From Glandiceps talaboti (taxonomy: Eukaryota > Hemichordata > Enteropneusta > Spengelidae), in the NCBI RefSeq assembly GCF_964340395.1, contig NC_135564.1:23851387-23915386 (forward strand): 64,000 nt of DNA. Reading direction: 5' to 3'. The first letter of the stretch is position 1. Every line of letters begins with the position of its first letter. Of the stretch, positions 11,220 to 22,993 are shown one piece after another. Below the pieces are notes generated by a model that was given only the letters and a program-made list of their open reading frames with translations, had not been told where the DNA came from and searched no databases. The position numbers and the translations under genes were made by a program.

Positions 11220-13729
11220 CCCTTTCACCACCACTGGCCTCATGGGATTGTTTCTTCTCCACCAGCCCCCTCACTAACATAATGTGCTGAGTGAGTGTTA
11301 TGTAATCAAACTGATATAAAACTACTTAGAGTTGCTTATTTTTTAAAAATAAGGTATCATTTGAATGGAAAATAAATTTTCTACATCATAGTTGCAAATA
11401 CATACATTCAAATATTACACACACAACCGAAATATGGATTAAAGTAATAAAATATTAATAAAACAAACATAGGTTGTTTATTTATTGACATATCACAAAT
11501 AAACAAAATATTTATATTACAAACAAAATTCAAATACCAACATTTATGTTCCTACAAAACTTCTGTATACTGGTTAAATGGTCAAAATCGGCGAAAATTT
11601 GTCAGAAAATGTTATTTTCAGTCGTAATAAATTTGAATGAAAATAATTAACGGCTCAGTAATCCGATTATGACGCAATAGTCAGCCCCACACCGGCAATC
11701 AAAGGGACAAAAATATCTGAAGTCGTCACCCCAATACCTTCTGAAAAATCAGTTTGTTAGTCCCCGCGGACGAAGTCCGGAACGGGGACTTATGGATTGG
11801 GTTCCGTCTGTCCGTCCGTGCGTCCGTGCGTCCGTCCGTCCGTCCGTCCGCAGCTGTTTCTTGGAGATGCCTGGACCGATTTTTTTCAAACTTGGTACAG
11901 GGGCAACATACTATGGCATACATATGCACGTCAATTTTTTTTATGATACGATCCAATATGGCCACCTAGCAACCATTTTGTTTGCGAATTTTCCCTGTCT
12001 AGAGCCATAACTCAGACATGCTTTAACAGATCTCATTCAGAGTTGGTATTAGGACAGTGTTCTATGACATACATGTGCATATTCATTGTTGTCATGATAC
12101 GATCCGATATGGCTGCCTGCCAGCCATTTTGTTTGTGAATTTTCATGTCCAAAGCCATAACTCAGACATGCTTGAACAGATCTCATTCAAAGTTGGTATT
12201 AGGACAGTGTTCTATGACATACATGTGCATATCCATTTTCCAATATGGCTGCCTGCCAGCCATTTTGTTTGTGAGTTTTCCATGTCCAAAGCCATAACTC
12301 AGCCATGCTTGAACAGATCTCATTTAAAGTTGGTATTAGGACAGTATTCTATGACATACATGTGCATATCCATTTTCGTCGTGATACGATCCAATATGGC
12401 TGCCTGGCAGCCATTTTGTTTGTGAATTTTCCATGTCCAAAGCCATAATTCAGACTCCATTTTCATCGTGATATGATCCCCCATACCCAACCAATCCTTT
12501 ATTGTTGGAGGCATATTCCATGTCCAACAAGCACACACAACATATCTAAGTCTGTTTGTTTTAGGTTCACAAATGTTGTTGCGTGATCAGAGTAGTGATA
12601 ATTCCTTAAAACCCAATTATAGCGGGGACTATGTCATTCTCAATGACTTGTTTAATTATATATCATTATTTGACAGAACAACGAAAAATTATCACCAAAT
12701 TTATGCTCAAAATCAGTAAAAAAAATGCCCCCAAGTTGGTAGTTTAGGAGTCCGAATCGGGACGCCAAAGTGGCGCTTTTTGCCAACATGCTTACCCACA
12801 AAAGCAAATATGCAGTCGGGACTTTGAAGTTACGTTGCGATAATCTGATCCTTCCATATGCTGCATCGAGTTCACTCAGCCATCTCCTTGTACAAAACAT
12901 CGTATTCATAGTCAAAATTGAGTGGAAATTTCTACGAACAGCACCTTTATTTACATTGCAAACGATGTTAGGGGAGACAGATTTTGCTTCGGCGATGTTG
13001 AAATTTGAATTTTACATTGAAAAACTCGCGTAAAAAATCTGATCGGAAAATCGCCCATATCATGACTAAGTTTCCCTCCACTGACCTCTACACACTGAGC
13101 TAATACAAATACAAGTCATTATTGAGCCGTAACAAAAAGAAATAAAACCAAAATAATCCACGATATGGCCCAAAATTACCCCCAGAACGTTAGCATGGGC
13201 ATCAGCACGGTCACAAGATTGCGTAAATTTGAACGACATTCAAAAATTCAACCGTAAACTGCCGCCGGCAGCTCACGCAGCCTTAGCGGGAATTTGATGC
13301 TTACATACAAGTACAATGTGTTCCCATAGCTAAATACTTCTATTCAACGATGTATTTCGAGTCAAATTCTGTCGAAATATCCAAAGATAGTGACATAATT
13401 TATATCGTAGGCCATGTTATGAGAGCCGTTAATTACTTCCGCCATGTTGAAATTCGATTTCATGAGCGAAAAACGCACAAAAAATTACGATCGCTCGTCA
13501 TTTGGATTGTACTCCAGATACCGTTCACTGTCATGCTTTCAAAATGCCAGGTTAGATAAACAAGGCTAATACGTATGTGTGGAACTAGTTATGGCAGCAA
13601 TTTTTGCAGCAATAGCTGCCATTAAACGGCATAACGGCAAGGTAGGTGAACTTTGGCGTTCCCGCAATAGCAGGAATTGGTGGGCGCCCTAGAGCATTCC
13701 CGCAATAGCGGGAATTGGTGGTGAAAGGG
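11220..13729. mobile_element. piggyBac-like non-autonomous DNA transposon, 2.5 kb
   Basis: Both ends carry the same perfect 14-bp inverted repeat: CCCTTTCACCACCA at 11220-11233 and its complement at 13716-13729. Each end is directly flanked by TTAA (11216-11219 and 13730-13733). TTAA duplication with ends starting CCC is the signature of the piggyBac superfamily. No transposase frame is present, so mobilisation would need one in trans. A small hairpin (ATTCCCGC / GCGGGAAT) sits just inside the right end and is duplicated in degenerate form about 50 bp further in. Two diverged copies of a ~60-bp segment lie at ~12985 and ~13433. A complete family D element is nested at 11757-12653. Confidence 0.8.
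11757..12653 (+). mobile_element. Family D interspersed element, copy 1 (full length, nested)
   Basis: The left end folds into a two-step hairpin: AGTCCCCG (11759-11766) pairs with CGGGGACT (11783-11790), and inside it CGGAC pairs with GTCCG across GAA. A CCGT/TCCG microsatellite follows (~11808-11850). The body is tandem units of about 148 bp (for example starts at 12005 and 12153) with the core GCCATAACTCAGACATGC. Near the right end GCGGGGACTA (12622-12631) is the exact inverse of TAGTCCCCGC (11758-11767). Then comes a perfect GTCATT-CTC-AATGAC hairpin (12633-12647) and a T-rich end. Open frames inside are repeat artefacts. Confidence 0.82.
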
Positions 13730-13881
13730 TTAAATGGGGAGGGTCAACACAATCAATAGTATTTGAATACTAATACAACTACTGACATTAAGGGGCAAAC
13801 TTTGAGATTGTACATTACCATGGTAACTTGTTTGATTTCTGAGTATGTTCTTGATATTGTAGAGTATGCTATTTAAATTGT

Positions 13882-14420
13882 TAGTCCCACCGGACGAAGT
13901 CCGGGATGGGGACTTATGGATTGGGTTCCGTCCGTCCAGAGCCATTTCTTGGAGATGCCTGGACCGATTTTTTTTCAAACTTGGTACAGGGGCAACATAC
14001 AATGGCATACATATGCACGTCAATTTGTTTCATGATACGATCCAATATGGCCGCCTGGAAGCCATTTTGTTTGCTAATTTTCCCTGTCTAAAGCCATAAC
14101 TCAGGCATGCTTGAACAGATCTCATTCAAAGTTGGCATTAGGACAGTGTTCTATGACATACATGTGCATATCCATTTTCATTGTGATACAATCCAATATG
14201 GCTGCCTGCCAGCCATTTTGTTTGCGAATTTTCCATGTCCAAAGCCATAACTCAGACATGCTTGAACAGATCTCATTCAAAGTTGGTATTAGGACCGTGT
14301 TCTATGACATACATGTGCATATCTATTTTTGTTGTGATACAATCCGATATGGCTGCCTGGCAGCGATTTTGTTGGTGCAGTTTTCATGTCTAAAGCCATA
14401 ACTCAGACATGCTTGAACAG
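13882..14420 (+). mobile_element. Family D element, copy 2 (short 3' form)
   Basis: It has the 5' hairpin (CCGGAC-GAA-GTCCGG core), a very short CCGT tract and three tandem-unit cores. It stops at CTTGAACAG and lacks the inverted arm and 3' hairpin of copy 1. Copy 3 stops at the same base. Confidence 0.75.
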
Positions 14421-15465
14421 GTAACGGAGCAAAAGCAATCCTCATGGCAGTAGCTTAGTAGTCCGATTATGAATTATGTAACGTTGAATAACACTGTCCC
14501 TCTAAGGCTCTATTCTATAGTGATAATAAGTCTTCAAACATCCATAAAGCCATGCTGACTTTGCTCCGTATTAGATACATCCATGTTTTACGTTACTTTC
14601 CGTGTTGCCAAATTTAGCTGATGATGTCATGTCAAAAGCCACGTGGTCTAAAAACCTGAATCTCCGTAAATAAATTTCAATATGCAATTATTTATCCATG
14701 ACGTTTAGAATTTTGATTGGTTAATATAGTTACAATGACCCAGTGTGACCCCACTATTGTACACGTGTATTTTATCCCTGGACTCTGTTTATATCGAAGG
14801 GGAATAGGTTGAAACAGTTCTTATTTGAGCAGGAAAAATATTGTCCATATGGGTTACATGTAATACGTAAAAAAAAAAACTCATCAGCAACATAAATAAT
14901 ATAATCATTTCGTTGTAGTTGATCGAAGTCAGCCATTTTAGATAGGGGAGCTGCAATAATTGTAGCGTTTGTTGTGATTTTGAATTTTTTTTTCTTCTGT
15001 TTCTGTGCTTTTCTGCATAATATGTGTTTCTACTTTTGCTTAATTTGAGGGATTGGGGTACCTCTGAACATTTCTTGGGTCTTGAAGGCTCCATAATATT
15101 AATGTCGGGGTTAGGAAATGTCCAATCTTTTGACAGGTAAGGTCCATTGTTTCAATGGAATGTTATGCCTGGTCCACCGTCTCACAAAGCATGTGTGAAA
15201 GCAGACTAAATAACAAACTGTTAATACTGATAATCTTTAATCACTTAGAGCACTCTAAATATCTCAGTGTGAAGCCCCTATCTAAGTTTGTGCAGTGGGT
15301 GATAACCAACTCCTTGCCTGTGTTGCTGCTGAAGTCTTATCAGTAATACATAGTGTAAGACAAAGGGGGATTTAGAAGGTGTGAATTGGGTTGACCTTTG
15401 TAGTTCAAGTAAACTGTCCAGCAAGCAAATTTAAGTCAGAAACCATATGCCTGGACAAGGAAGTA
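14421..15465. other. Unique intronic sequence, nothing recognised
   Basis: AT-rich with A/T homopolymer runs. Small open frames on both strands show no recognisable features. Confidence 0.35.
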
Positions 15466-16051
15466 TAGCGAAGAAATGTATTAATCGCCATCTTGCTTTC
15501 CGTACGGCGACAATCCCGAGTACCCGGATGCATGGGGGACTTACCTGGAAGTGAGTCATTCTCAGCCATACGTTATATGTAACATGGTAACACTCATTCA
15601 TGTTCGATTACCTTAAATTTCACAAAGAAAACACAACGAAATGGTTGAAGTGATCTTTTTTTTTATTTCTTTTCATCACAACAAAATCTGCTTGATCAAA
15701 AGTGTTGTAAACTAAACCAGAAAGAATTATCAGACTGGCTAAACTTGCCGCTGAACTGGAATAAGGTCCAAGTCCAAGTAAGCCTCGATAGTACGTGAGA
15801 AAATCTTCTCAAAATAGCGATAAAACTTGCAAAATATAACTTGACATGTCTTCAGTTGTTAGAGTTATACTAATTCAAGACAGGTTTTCACTTGAAAATG
15901 GCAATTCTGTCAATAATGACACGCAACAATTTCTCGGACGATGTTACCACTGTACCGTATGGCTGACAATGACTCGCTTCCAGGTTAGTCCAGGTACTCG
16001 GGATTGTCGCCATACGGAAACCAAGATGGCGATTAATACATTTCTTCGCTA
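15466..16051. repeat. Long inverted repeat (foldback structure)
   Basis: About 100 bp at 15466-15572 recurs in inverted orientation at 15956-16051, separated by ~383 bp. Both arms share GAAGAAATGTATTAATCGCC, GGCGACAATCCCGAGTACC and an inner GAGTCATT..CAGCCATACG block, differing by scattered substitutions and small indels. Weaker similarity continues inward (GTAACA / GTGGTAACA). It could be a foldback or MITE-like element or an inverted duplication; no target-site duplication was seen. Confidence 0.75.
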
Positions 16052-16448
16052 TAAGGGAAGCCTCCCTGATCTGTAGAAAGAAATGCAACAGTCCAGCCCA
16101 GACCAAAATAGTTTGCCAAAATTACGAGGAGAACTTACAGAGAAAAATAGTTGGGGCGAGTAGTATTCAGAAATAAGTCATACTACTGCACCATGGATGG
16201 AGTAGTGACTATACAGTAACAATTTTAAGGAAGGATGGCATAACTTTTACCATTCAAAAGAAACAGTAAACATCTTAAAAACAAATTTTACACAGGTCTT
16301 CATATGAACTACACTATAAGATATGTTTTGTTGTTCAGCCATATCAGGGCTTGTGAACATTGCATGGTTTATTTTTTTCACCATGAACACAGGAAAGTGT
16401 ATGCTGTATGTGTCACCATCCGAATGTATACATTTTTATCTCAGTATT
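16052..16448. other. Unique sequence before the 41-bp satellite
   Basis: Nothing recognised. Confidence 0.35.
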
Positions 16449-18144
16449 ATCACCACCTAGCCTGGCAAGGGTGACACAATGTGTACTTTATCACCACCTA
16501 GCCTGGCAAGAGTGACACAATATGTACTTTATCACCACCTAGCCTGGCAAGGGTGACACAATGTGTACTTCATCACCACCTAGCCTGGCAAGGGTGACAC
16601 AATATGTACTTTATCACCACCTAGCCTGGCAAGGGTGACACAATATGTACTTCATCACGACCTAGCCTGGAAAGTGTGACACAATGTGTACTTCATCACC
16701 ACCTAGCCTGGCAAGTGTGACACAATGTGTACTTCATCACCACCTAGCCTGGCAAGTGTGACACAATGTGTACTTCATCACCACCTAGCCTGGCCTGGCA
16801 AGGGTGACACAATGTGTACTTTATCACCGCCTAGCCTGGCAAGGGTGACACAATGTGTACTTCATCACCACCTAGCCTGGCAAGGGTGACACAATGTGTA
16901 CTTCATCACCACCTAGCCTGGCAAGGGTGACACAATGTGTACTTCATCACCATCTAGCCTGGCAAGGGTGACACAATGTGTACTTCATCACCATCTAGCC
17001 TGGCAAGGGTGACACAATATGTACTTTATCACCATCTAGCCTGGCAAGGGTGACACAATGTGTACTTCATCACCATCTAGCCTGGCTAGGGTGACACAAT
17101 ATGTACTTTATCACCACCTAGCCTGGCAAGGGTGACACAATGTGTACTTTATCACCACCTAGCCTGGCCTGGCAAGTGTGACACAATGAGTACTTTATCA
17201 CCACCTAGCCTAGCCTGGCAAGGGTGACACAATGTGTACTTCATCACCATCTAGCCTGGCAAGGGTGACACAATGTGTACTTTATCACCACCTAGCCTGA
17301 CAAGGGTGACACAATGTGTACTTTATCACCATCTAGCCTGGCCTGGCAAGGGTGACACAATGTGTACTTTATCACCACCTAGCCTGGCAAGGGTGACACA
17401 ATGTGTACTTCATCACTGCCTAGCCTGACAAGGGTGACGCAATGTGTACTTCATCACCACCTAGCCTGGCAAGTGTGACACAATGTGTACTTCATCACCA
17501 CCTAGCCTGGCCTGGCAAGGGTGACACAATGTGCACTTTATCACCACCTAGCCTGGCAAGGGTGACACAATGTGTACTTTATCACCATCTAGCCTGGCAA
17601 GGGTGACACAATGTGTACTTTATCACCATCTAGCCTGGCAAGGGTGACACAATGTGTACTTTATCACCACCTAGCCTGACAAGGGTGACACAATGTGTAC
17701 TTTATCACCACCTAGCCTGGCAAGGGTGACACAATGTGTACTTTATCACCACCTAGCCTGGCAAGGGTGACACAATGTGTACTTTATCACCACCTAGCCT
17801 GGCAAGGGTGACACAATGTGTACTTTATCACCACCTAGCCTGACAAGGGTGACACAATGTGTACTTTATCACCACCTAGCCTGGCAAGGGTGACACAATG
17901 TGTACTTTATCACCACCTAGCCTGGCCTGGCAAGGGTGACACAATGTGTACTTTATCACCACCTAGCCTGACAAGGGTGACACAATGTGTACTTTATCAC
18001 CACCTAGCCTGGCAAGGGTGACACAATGTGCACTTTATCACCACCTAGCCTGACAAGGGTGACACAATGTGTACTTTATCACCACCTAGCCTGGCAAGGG
18101 TGACACAATGTGTACTTTATCACCACCTAGCCTGACAAGGGTGA
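16449..18144. repeat. 41-bp tandem satellite, about 41 copies
   Basis: The monomer contains CACCACCTAGCCTGGCAAGG followed by GTGACACAATGTGTACTT; spacing is 41 bp (for example 16451 and 16492). Several monomers carry a 5-bp duplication (CCTGGCCTGG), giving 46 bp. Variants alternate (CACCACC/CACCATC, GGCAAGG/GACAAGG, TTTATC/TTCATC). The monomer has internal dyads (ACACA-A-TGTGT, and GGTGA with TCACC). It lies in the 17.5-kb intron. Confidence 0.9.
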
Positions 18145-19068
18145 GGTGGACCACAGACAAGTAAGAAGACAGATTGGCATTGCCTTCTCCCATTGTTCTA
18201 TCATAGCCTCAGGTAAACATTACTCTATTGTCATGGAAATAACTTTCCAATGTGTGAATGTGCCCGAATTCAATATAGTCTCGCATAAATCAACAAACCA
18301 CACAATCCTACGCGATGTTTCGATGGGAAAGTTTGCTATCCTAATGACAGAATCATCAAATGTAATAGATGACTTGCAATATCGCCACTTGAACTCTCAT
18401 GCGAACTTGAATGAAGCCAACTCAGATCAAATATCGTTGACATGTAAACGCATACCGTCTCGTGTTGTCGACCGACACTATATACATATGTGTTTGGCAT
18501 GATGCAGGTAATTTTCCAGGTCACAGTAGACACAACACTATTGCACTAAAAGTTAGTGTTGTGTCATTTTACGTTGATTGTGACAGGGGTACATGCATGT
18601 TATGAATCAAAATAAAAACAATCAACTCTCAGTACCATGCTGGAAAGCAAAACATACAATAAGACGACGAATTGTCTTCCAAGAAATATTACAATCATAC
18701 TGAAGATATTTTATGATGTGAAGCTAGCATGCCTTCTTTATGAGTTAAAACATCATTTTCAAATCATTTTGTATGTTTTCCGTTGTACAGTTTCACTTTG
18801 ATCATGGCCACACTTGTACCGCTGTGGGGTCGGTGGGAACTCCGCTCTAGTAAATTGATCAGGGAACCCGTTAACAGCTTGTGTGTTCATTTTGACATAG
18901 GTGATGAATGCATAGACGATCATGTAAATGTCGGAGTTGTTACGACTATTGAATAAAGTATGTACTTTTCTGACAAAAATCCCAGTGGGTAGGACGAAAA
19001 TCCCAGAGTGTAACTTACTATAGAGCCATAGAACACAACTTGCCCTATCGTCAGAATTTCTGCATTTT
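18145..19068. other. Unique intronic sequence with one strong small hairpin
   Basis: A perfect 12-bp inverted repeat, GACACAACACTA (18529-18540) and TAGTGTTGTGTC (18554-18565), has a 13-nt loop. A 118-codon frame at 18146-18502 is unassigned and begins at the satellite border; I do not support it as a gene. Confidence 0.4.
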
Positions 19069-19126
19069 TAGCACAACTGAACTGAGGTTCAGTAGTGCTA
19101 TAGGGATCGCCCGGCGTCTGTCTATC

Positions 19127-19164
<38 letters not shown>

Positions 19165-20463
19165 CAACTTAAAGTCAAAGACTGCTGAACCGATTGCCAT
19201 GATATTTGGGTCCATTACCTTGGGTGTCTAGTTGGGAAATTGTTCAAATCAAAATGATCGCATCACGGGTGTGTGATTTGGGTCAAAAAAATGTGATTTT
19301 TGGTCAAAAAAATTAAACTCAGAAACTATTGGGCAGATTGGTGCGAAATTTGGTGGGAAGATTCTTAAGGGGGTGGAAAGTAAGATTTGTTCATGACATG
19401 ATGATTCCATCAGTGATATGCAAATTAGGGCTAAAAATGTGTCTTTTTGGTTAAAAATCTATAATTCCAAAACTACCGAGCAGATTGGGCTGAAATTTAA
19501 TGGGAATGCATCTAGGGATGTACGGACAAAGATATATTAAGCATACAATGATTCCATGAGTGATATGCAAATTAGGTGTAAGAATGTTCATTTTTGGTCA
19601 AAAACTTATATCTCAAAAAGTACTAGGTCAAGTAGTCAGAAACTTGGCGAGATGTTTCTGAAACTGTTATTCTGCAGATTTTCTTCAAAACATTTTGACA
19701 AAATTGCCCCTAGCAACCATGACCACGCCCTTTAGCAACAACCAAATGGCAGTATATTTTGGTCAAATAACAACATCATCTGGTAAGCAAGTGAGTAAAC
19801 ATTTAAAAAATGTATGCAAATACCCTACCAACCATGACGACGCCCATAGCAGCAGCCAAACGGTTGTGTATTTCACAAAGATAACAACAGGGTTTAATAG
19901 ACAATTGAATAAACATCCAAAAAATGTATGTAAATTTGCATAGCAACAAGACCACGCCCATAGCAACAGCCAAATAATCACGTATATTGCAAAGATGACA
20001 ACAGGAATAGAAAGACATGAATAAACATTCAAAAAATGTATGCAAATACCCTAGTAACCATGACCACGCCCATAGCAACAGCCAAACGTTGGTGTATTTC
20101 ACAAAGATAACAGGGTTTAATAGACAATTGAATAAACATTCAAAAAATGTATGTAGATTTGCCTAGCAACAAGACCACGCCCATAGCAACAGCCAAATGA
20201 TCACGTATATTGCAAATACAGTATCAGGAATACATACACAAGTGAACAAAAACATATACAAATGTATGCAAATATATCTAACAACATGACCACGCCCATA
20301 GCAACAGCCAAATGATAGCATTTATCGTAAAGATAGCAACATGGTGGGATAGGCAACTGGATAGTTATTCAGCAAATGAACACCTATTGTTAGCATGGAC
20401 TAGCATATGGATAAACATTTTTAAAAACTACAGTTGTACTACAACGCCATTGGCGGTATTTTT
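19069..20463 (+). mobile_element. Family A interspersed element, copy 3 (full length)
   Basis: It has an intact left hairpin from TAGCACAACTGAAC, a CTGT/(GT)n tract at 19120-19160, the common body, about four tandem units, and the end at CATTGGCGGTATTTTT. The right inverted arm is AGTTGTACTA (20432-20441), one mismatch from perfect. A T run stands at both junctions. Confidence 0.85.
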
Positions 20464-20800
20464 AAATCAAATATGTTCATTATATATTCATAATTTTGAC
20501 CGTCCCAAACAAGCAAGTTTTACAAGGCAATAACTCAACTAAATCCCAGTCAATTTTCAAGCTGTTTCCACAGAAATTGTCGGCTTCCGGTTGAAAATAA
20601 TGCTATCGGTCCTTTGACCCTTACCGATGACGCGGTGCTGTTTAAACAACAAAACACCTATAGTACCTGGAGGGGACTTCGGTACATTTGAATATATTAT
20701 TTAGACACACTCTATTAATAGCGGCAGTTTGAATTAGCGAAGCTACACTGTTCACTAATTTCACTGCAATAACATGCTTGCTAAAAGAGCATGATTGACA
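20464..20800. other. Unique intronic sequence, nothing recognised
   Basis: A short spacer between the family A copy and the 42-bp satellite. Confidence 0.35.
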
Positions 20801-22025
20801 GTAATCACAACTTAGTCTGTAAGCTGTCTACACACATAAGAACTGATCACAACTGAGTCTGTAATCTGTCTAGACTCATAAGAACTGATCACAACTGAGT
20901 CTGTAATCTGTCTACACTCATAAGAACTAATCACAACTTAGTCTGTAATCTGTCTACACACAAAAGAACTAATCACAACTGAGTCTGTAATCTGTCTACA
21001 CACATAAGAACTAATAACAACTGAGTCTGTAATCTGTCTACACTCATAAGAACTAATCACAACTGAGTCTGTAATCTGTCTACACACATAAGAACTAATA
21101 ACAACTTAGTCTGTAATCTGTCTAGACTCATAAGAACTAATCACAACTTAGTCTGTAATCTGTCTACACACAAAAGAACTAATCACAACTGAGTCTGTAA
21201 TCTGTCTACACACAAAAGAACTAATCACAACTGAGTCTGTAATCTGTCTACACTCATAAGAACTAATCACAACTGAGTCTGTAATCTGTCTACACACATA
21301 AGAACCAATAACAACTGAGTCTGTAATCTGTCTACACTCATAAGAACTAATCACAACTGAGTCTGTAATCTGTCTACACACAAAAGAACTAATCACAACT
21401 GAGTCTGTAATCTGTCTACACACAAAAGAACTAATCACAACTGAGTCTGTAATCTGTCTACACTCATAAGAACTAATCACAACTGAGTCTGTAATCTGTC
21501 TAGACTCATAAGAACTAATCACAACTGAGTCTGTAATCTGTCTAGACTCATAAGAACTAATAACAACTGAGTCTGTAATCTGTCTACACTCATAAGAACT
21601 AATCACAACTGAGTCTGTAATCTGTCTACACACATACAAACTGATCACAACTGAGTCTGTAATCTGTCTACACTCATAAGAACTAATCACAACTTAGTCT
21701 GTAATCTGTCTACACACATACAAACTGATCACAACTGAGTCTGTAATCTGTCTACACTCATATTCTAATCACAACTTAGTCTGTAAGCTGTCTACACACA
21801 TAAGAACTAATAACAACTGAGTCTGTAATCTGTCTACACACATACAAACTGATCACAACTGAGTCTGCAATCTGTCTACACACATAATAACTAATAACAA
21901 CTTAGTCTGTAATCTGTCTACACACATACAAACTGATCACAACTGAGTCTGTAATCTGTCTACACACATACAAACTAATAACAACTGAGTCTGTAATCTG
22001 TCTACACACATACAAACTGGTCACA
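20801..22025. repeat. 42-bp tandem satellite, about 29 copies
   Basis: The monomer contains AATCACAACTGAGTCTGTAA, TCTGTCTACACACATA and a short AGAACT link. The period of 42 bp is divisible by three, so long frames with a 14-residue period stay open on the - strand (21148-21690); there is no reason to think they are translated. Variation is mostly single substitutions, with the last monomers sharing a TACAAACTGATC variant. Confidence 0.9.
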
Positions 22026-22089
22026 GGGACTATTTTATTTTATTTTGCCATCAGATAGGCTTCATGAAGACAAAATGTTACATCTAACA

Positions 22090-22147
22090 TAGGTTCAGTA
22101 TTGCTATAGGCATGGCAAAGTGTCTGTCTCTCTGCCTGTCAGTGTGG

Positions 22148-22191
<44 letters not shown>

Positions 22192-22993
22192 AACTTAAAG
22201 TCAAAAACCGCTGGACCAATTGCCATGATATTTGGTGGGTCTATTACCTTGGGTGTCTGGTTGGGAAATTCTTCAAATCAAAATGATCTTACCCCACTGG
22301 TCTGTGATTTGGGTCAAAAAACTTAAACTCAAAAAGCTACTGGGCAGATCGATCTGAAATTTGGTGAGAACATTCTTAAGTGTGTTTAGATTAAGATTGT
22401 TCATGACATAATGATTCCATCAGTGATATGCAAATTAGGGCTAAAAATGTGTCTTTTTTGTCAAAAATCCTTAATTCCAAAACTACCAAGCAGATTGGGC
22501 TGAAATTTAATGGGGATGTATCTGGGGGTGTATAGATGAAGAAATATTAAACATATAGTGATCTCATCAGTGATATGCAAATTAGGTGTAAAATTTGCAT
22601 TTTGGTCAAAAAGTTATATCTCAAAAGTACTTGGACATGAGACTGTATGCATATATACCTAGCAACAAGACCATGCCCATAGCAACAGCCAAATGATCAC
22701 GTATAATGCAAAGATAACAACATGGATTAATAGCCAAATGAATAAACATTCACAATGTATGCAAATATACCTAGCAACCAGACCATGCCCTTAGCAACAG
22801 CCAAATGATCAAATATATTGCAAAGATAGCATCAGGGATTCATAGACAAGTGAACTGACCTTCGAAAAATGTATGCAAATATGTCTAGCAACATGACTAC
22901 ACCCATAGCAACAGCCAAATGATTGTGTATATTGCAAAGATAATTACAGGGTTGGATAGGCAACTGGATAGTCATTCAGCAAATGAACACCCA
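22090..22993 (+). mobile_element. Family A element, copy 4 (both ends truncated)
   Basis: The left arm of the hairpin is missing; the copy starts at GGTTCAGTATTGCTATAGG. It has a 36-bp (GT)n run, the common body and about three tandem units, and breaks off at GCAAATGAACAC, about 95 bp short of the expected end. Confidence 0.8.

Noticed and set aside
12057-12538. Frames in both orientations inside 11.7-12.6 kb, recurring near 14 kb, 27 kb and 40 kb
   Set aside because: They are translations of the ~148-bp units of the family D element.
12652-13033. Overlapping 87-codon frames on both strands inside the TTAA-flanked element, considered as transposase
   Set aside because: They are too short and show none of the acidic catalytic or Cys-rich C-terminal features of piggyBac transposases.
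16449-18144. CRISPR-like regular direct repeats
   Set aside because: The repeats are contiguous monomers without unique spacers, and the context is an animal gene intron.
18146-18502. 118-codon frame after the 41-bp satellite
   Set aside because: It begins at the satellite edge on a non-ATG codon and shows no domain, splice context or similarity that I can name.
19220-19260. Pol III box B-like GTTCAAATC in family A copies
   Set aside because: It matches the loose consensus, but there is no box A at the right distance upstream and the element ends do not look like a SINE.
21148-21690. 180-codon - strand frame with a 14-residue repeat
   Set aside because: It exists because the 42-bp satellite period is divisible by three. 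It starts and ends inside the array and has no coding evidence.
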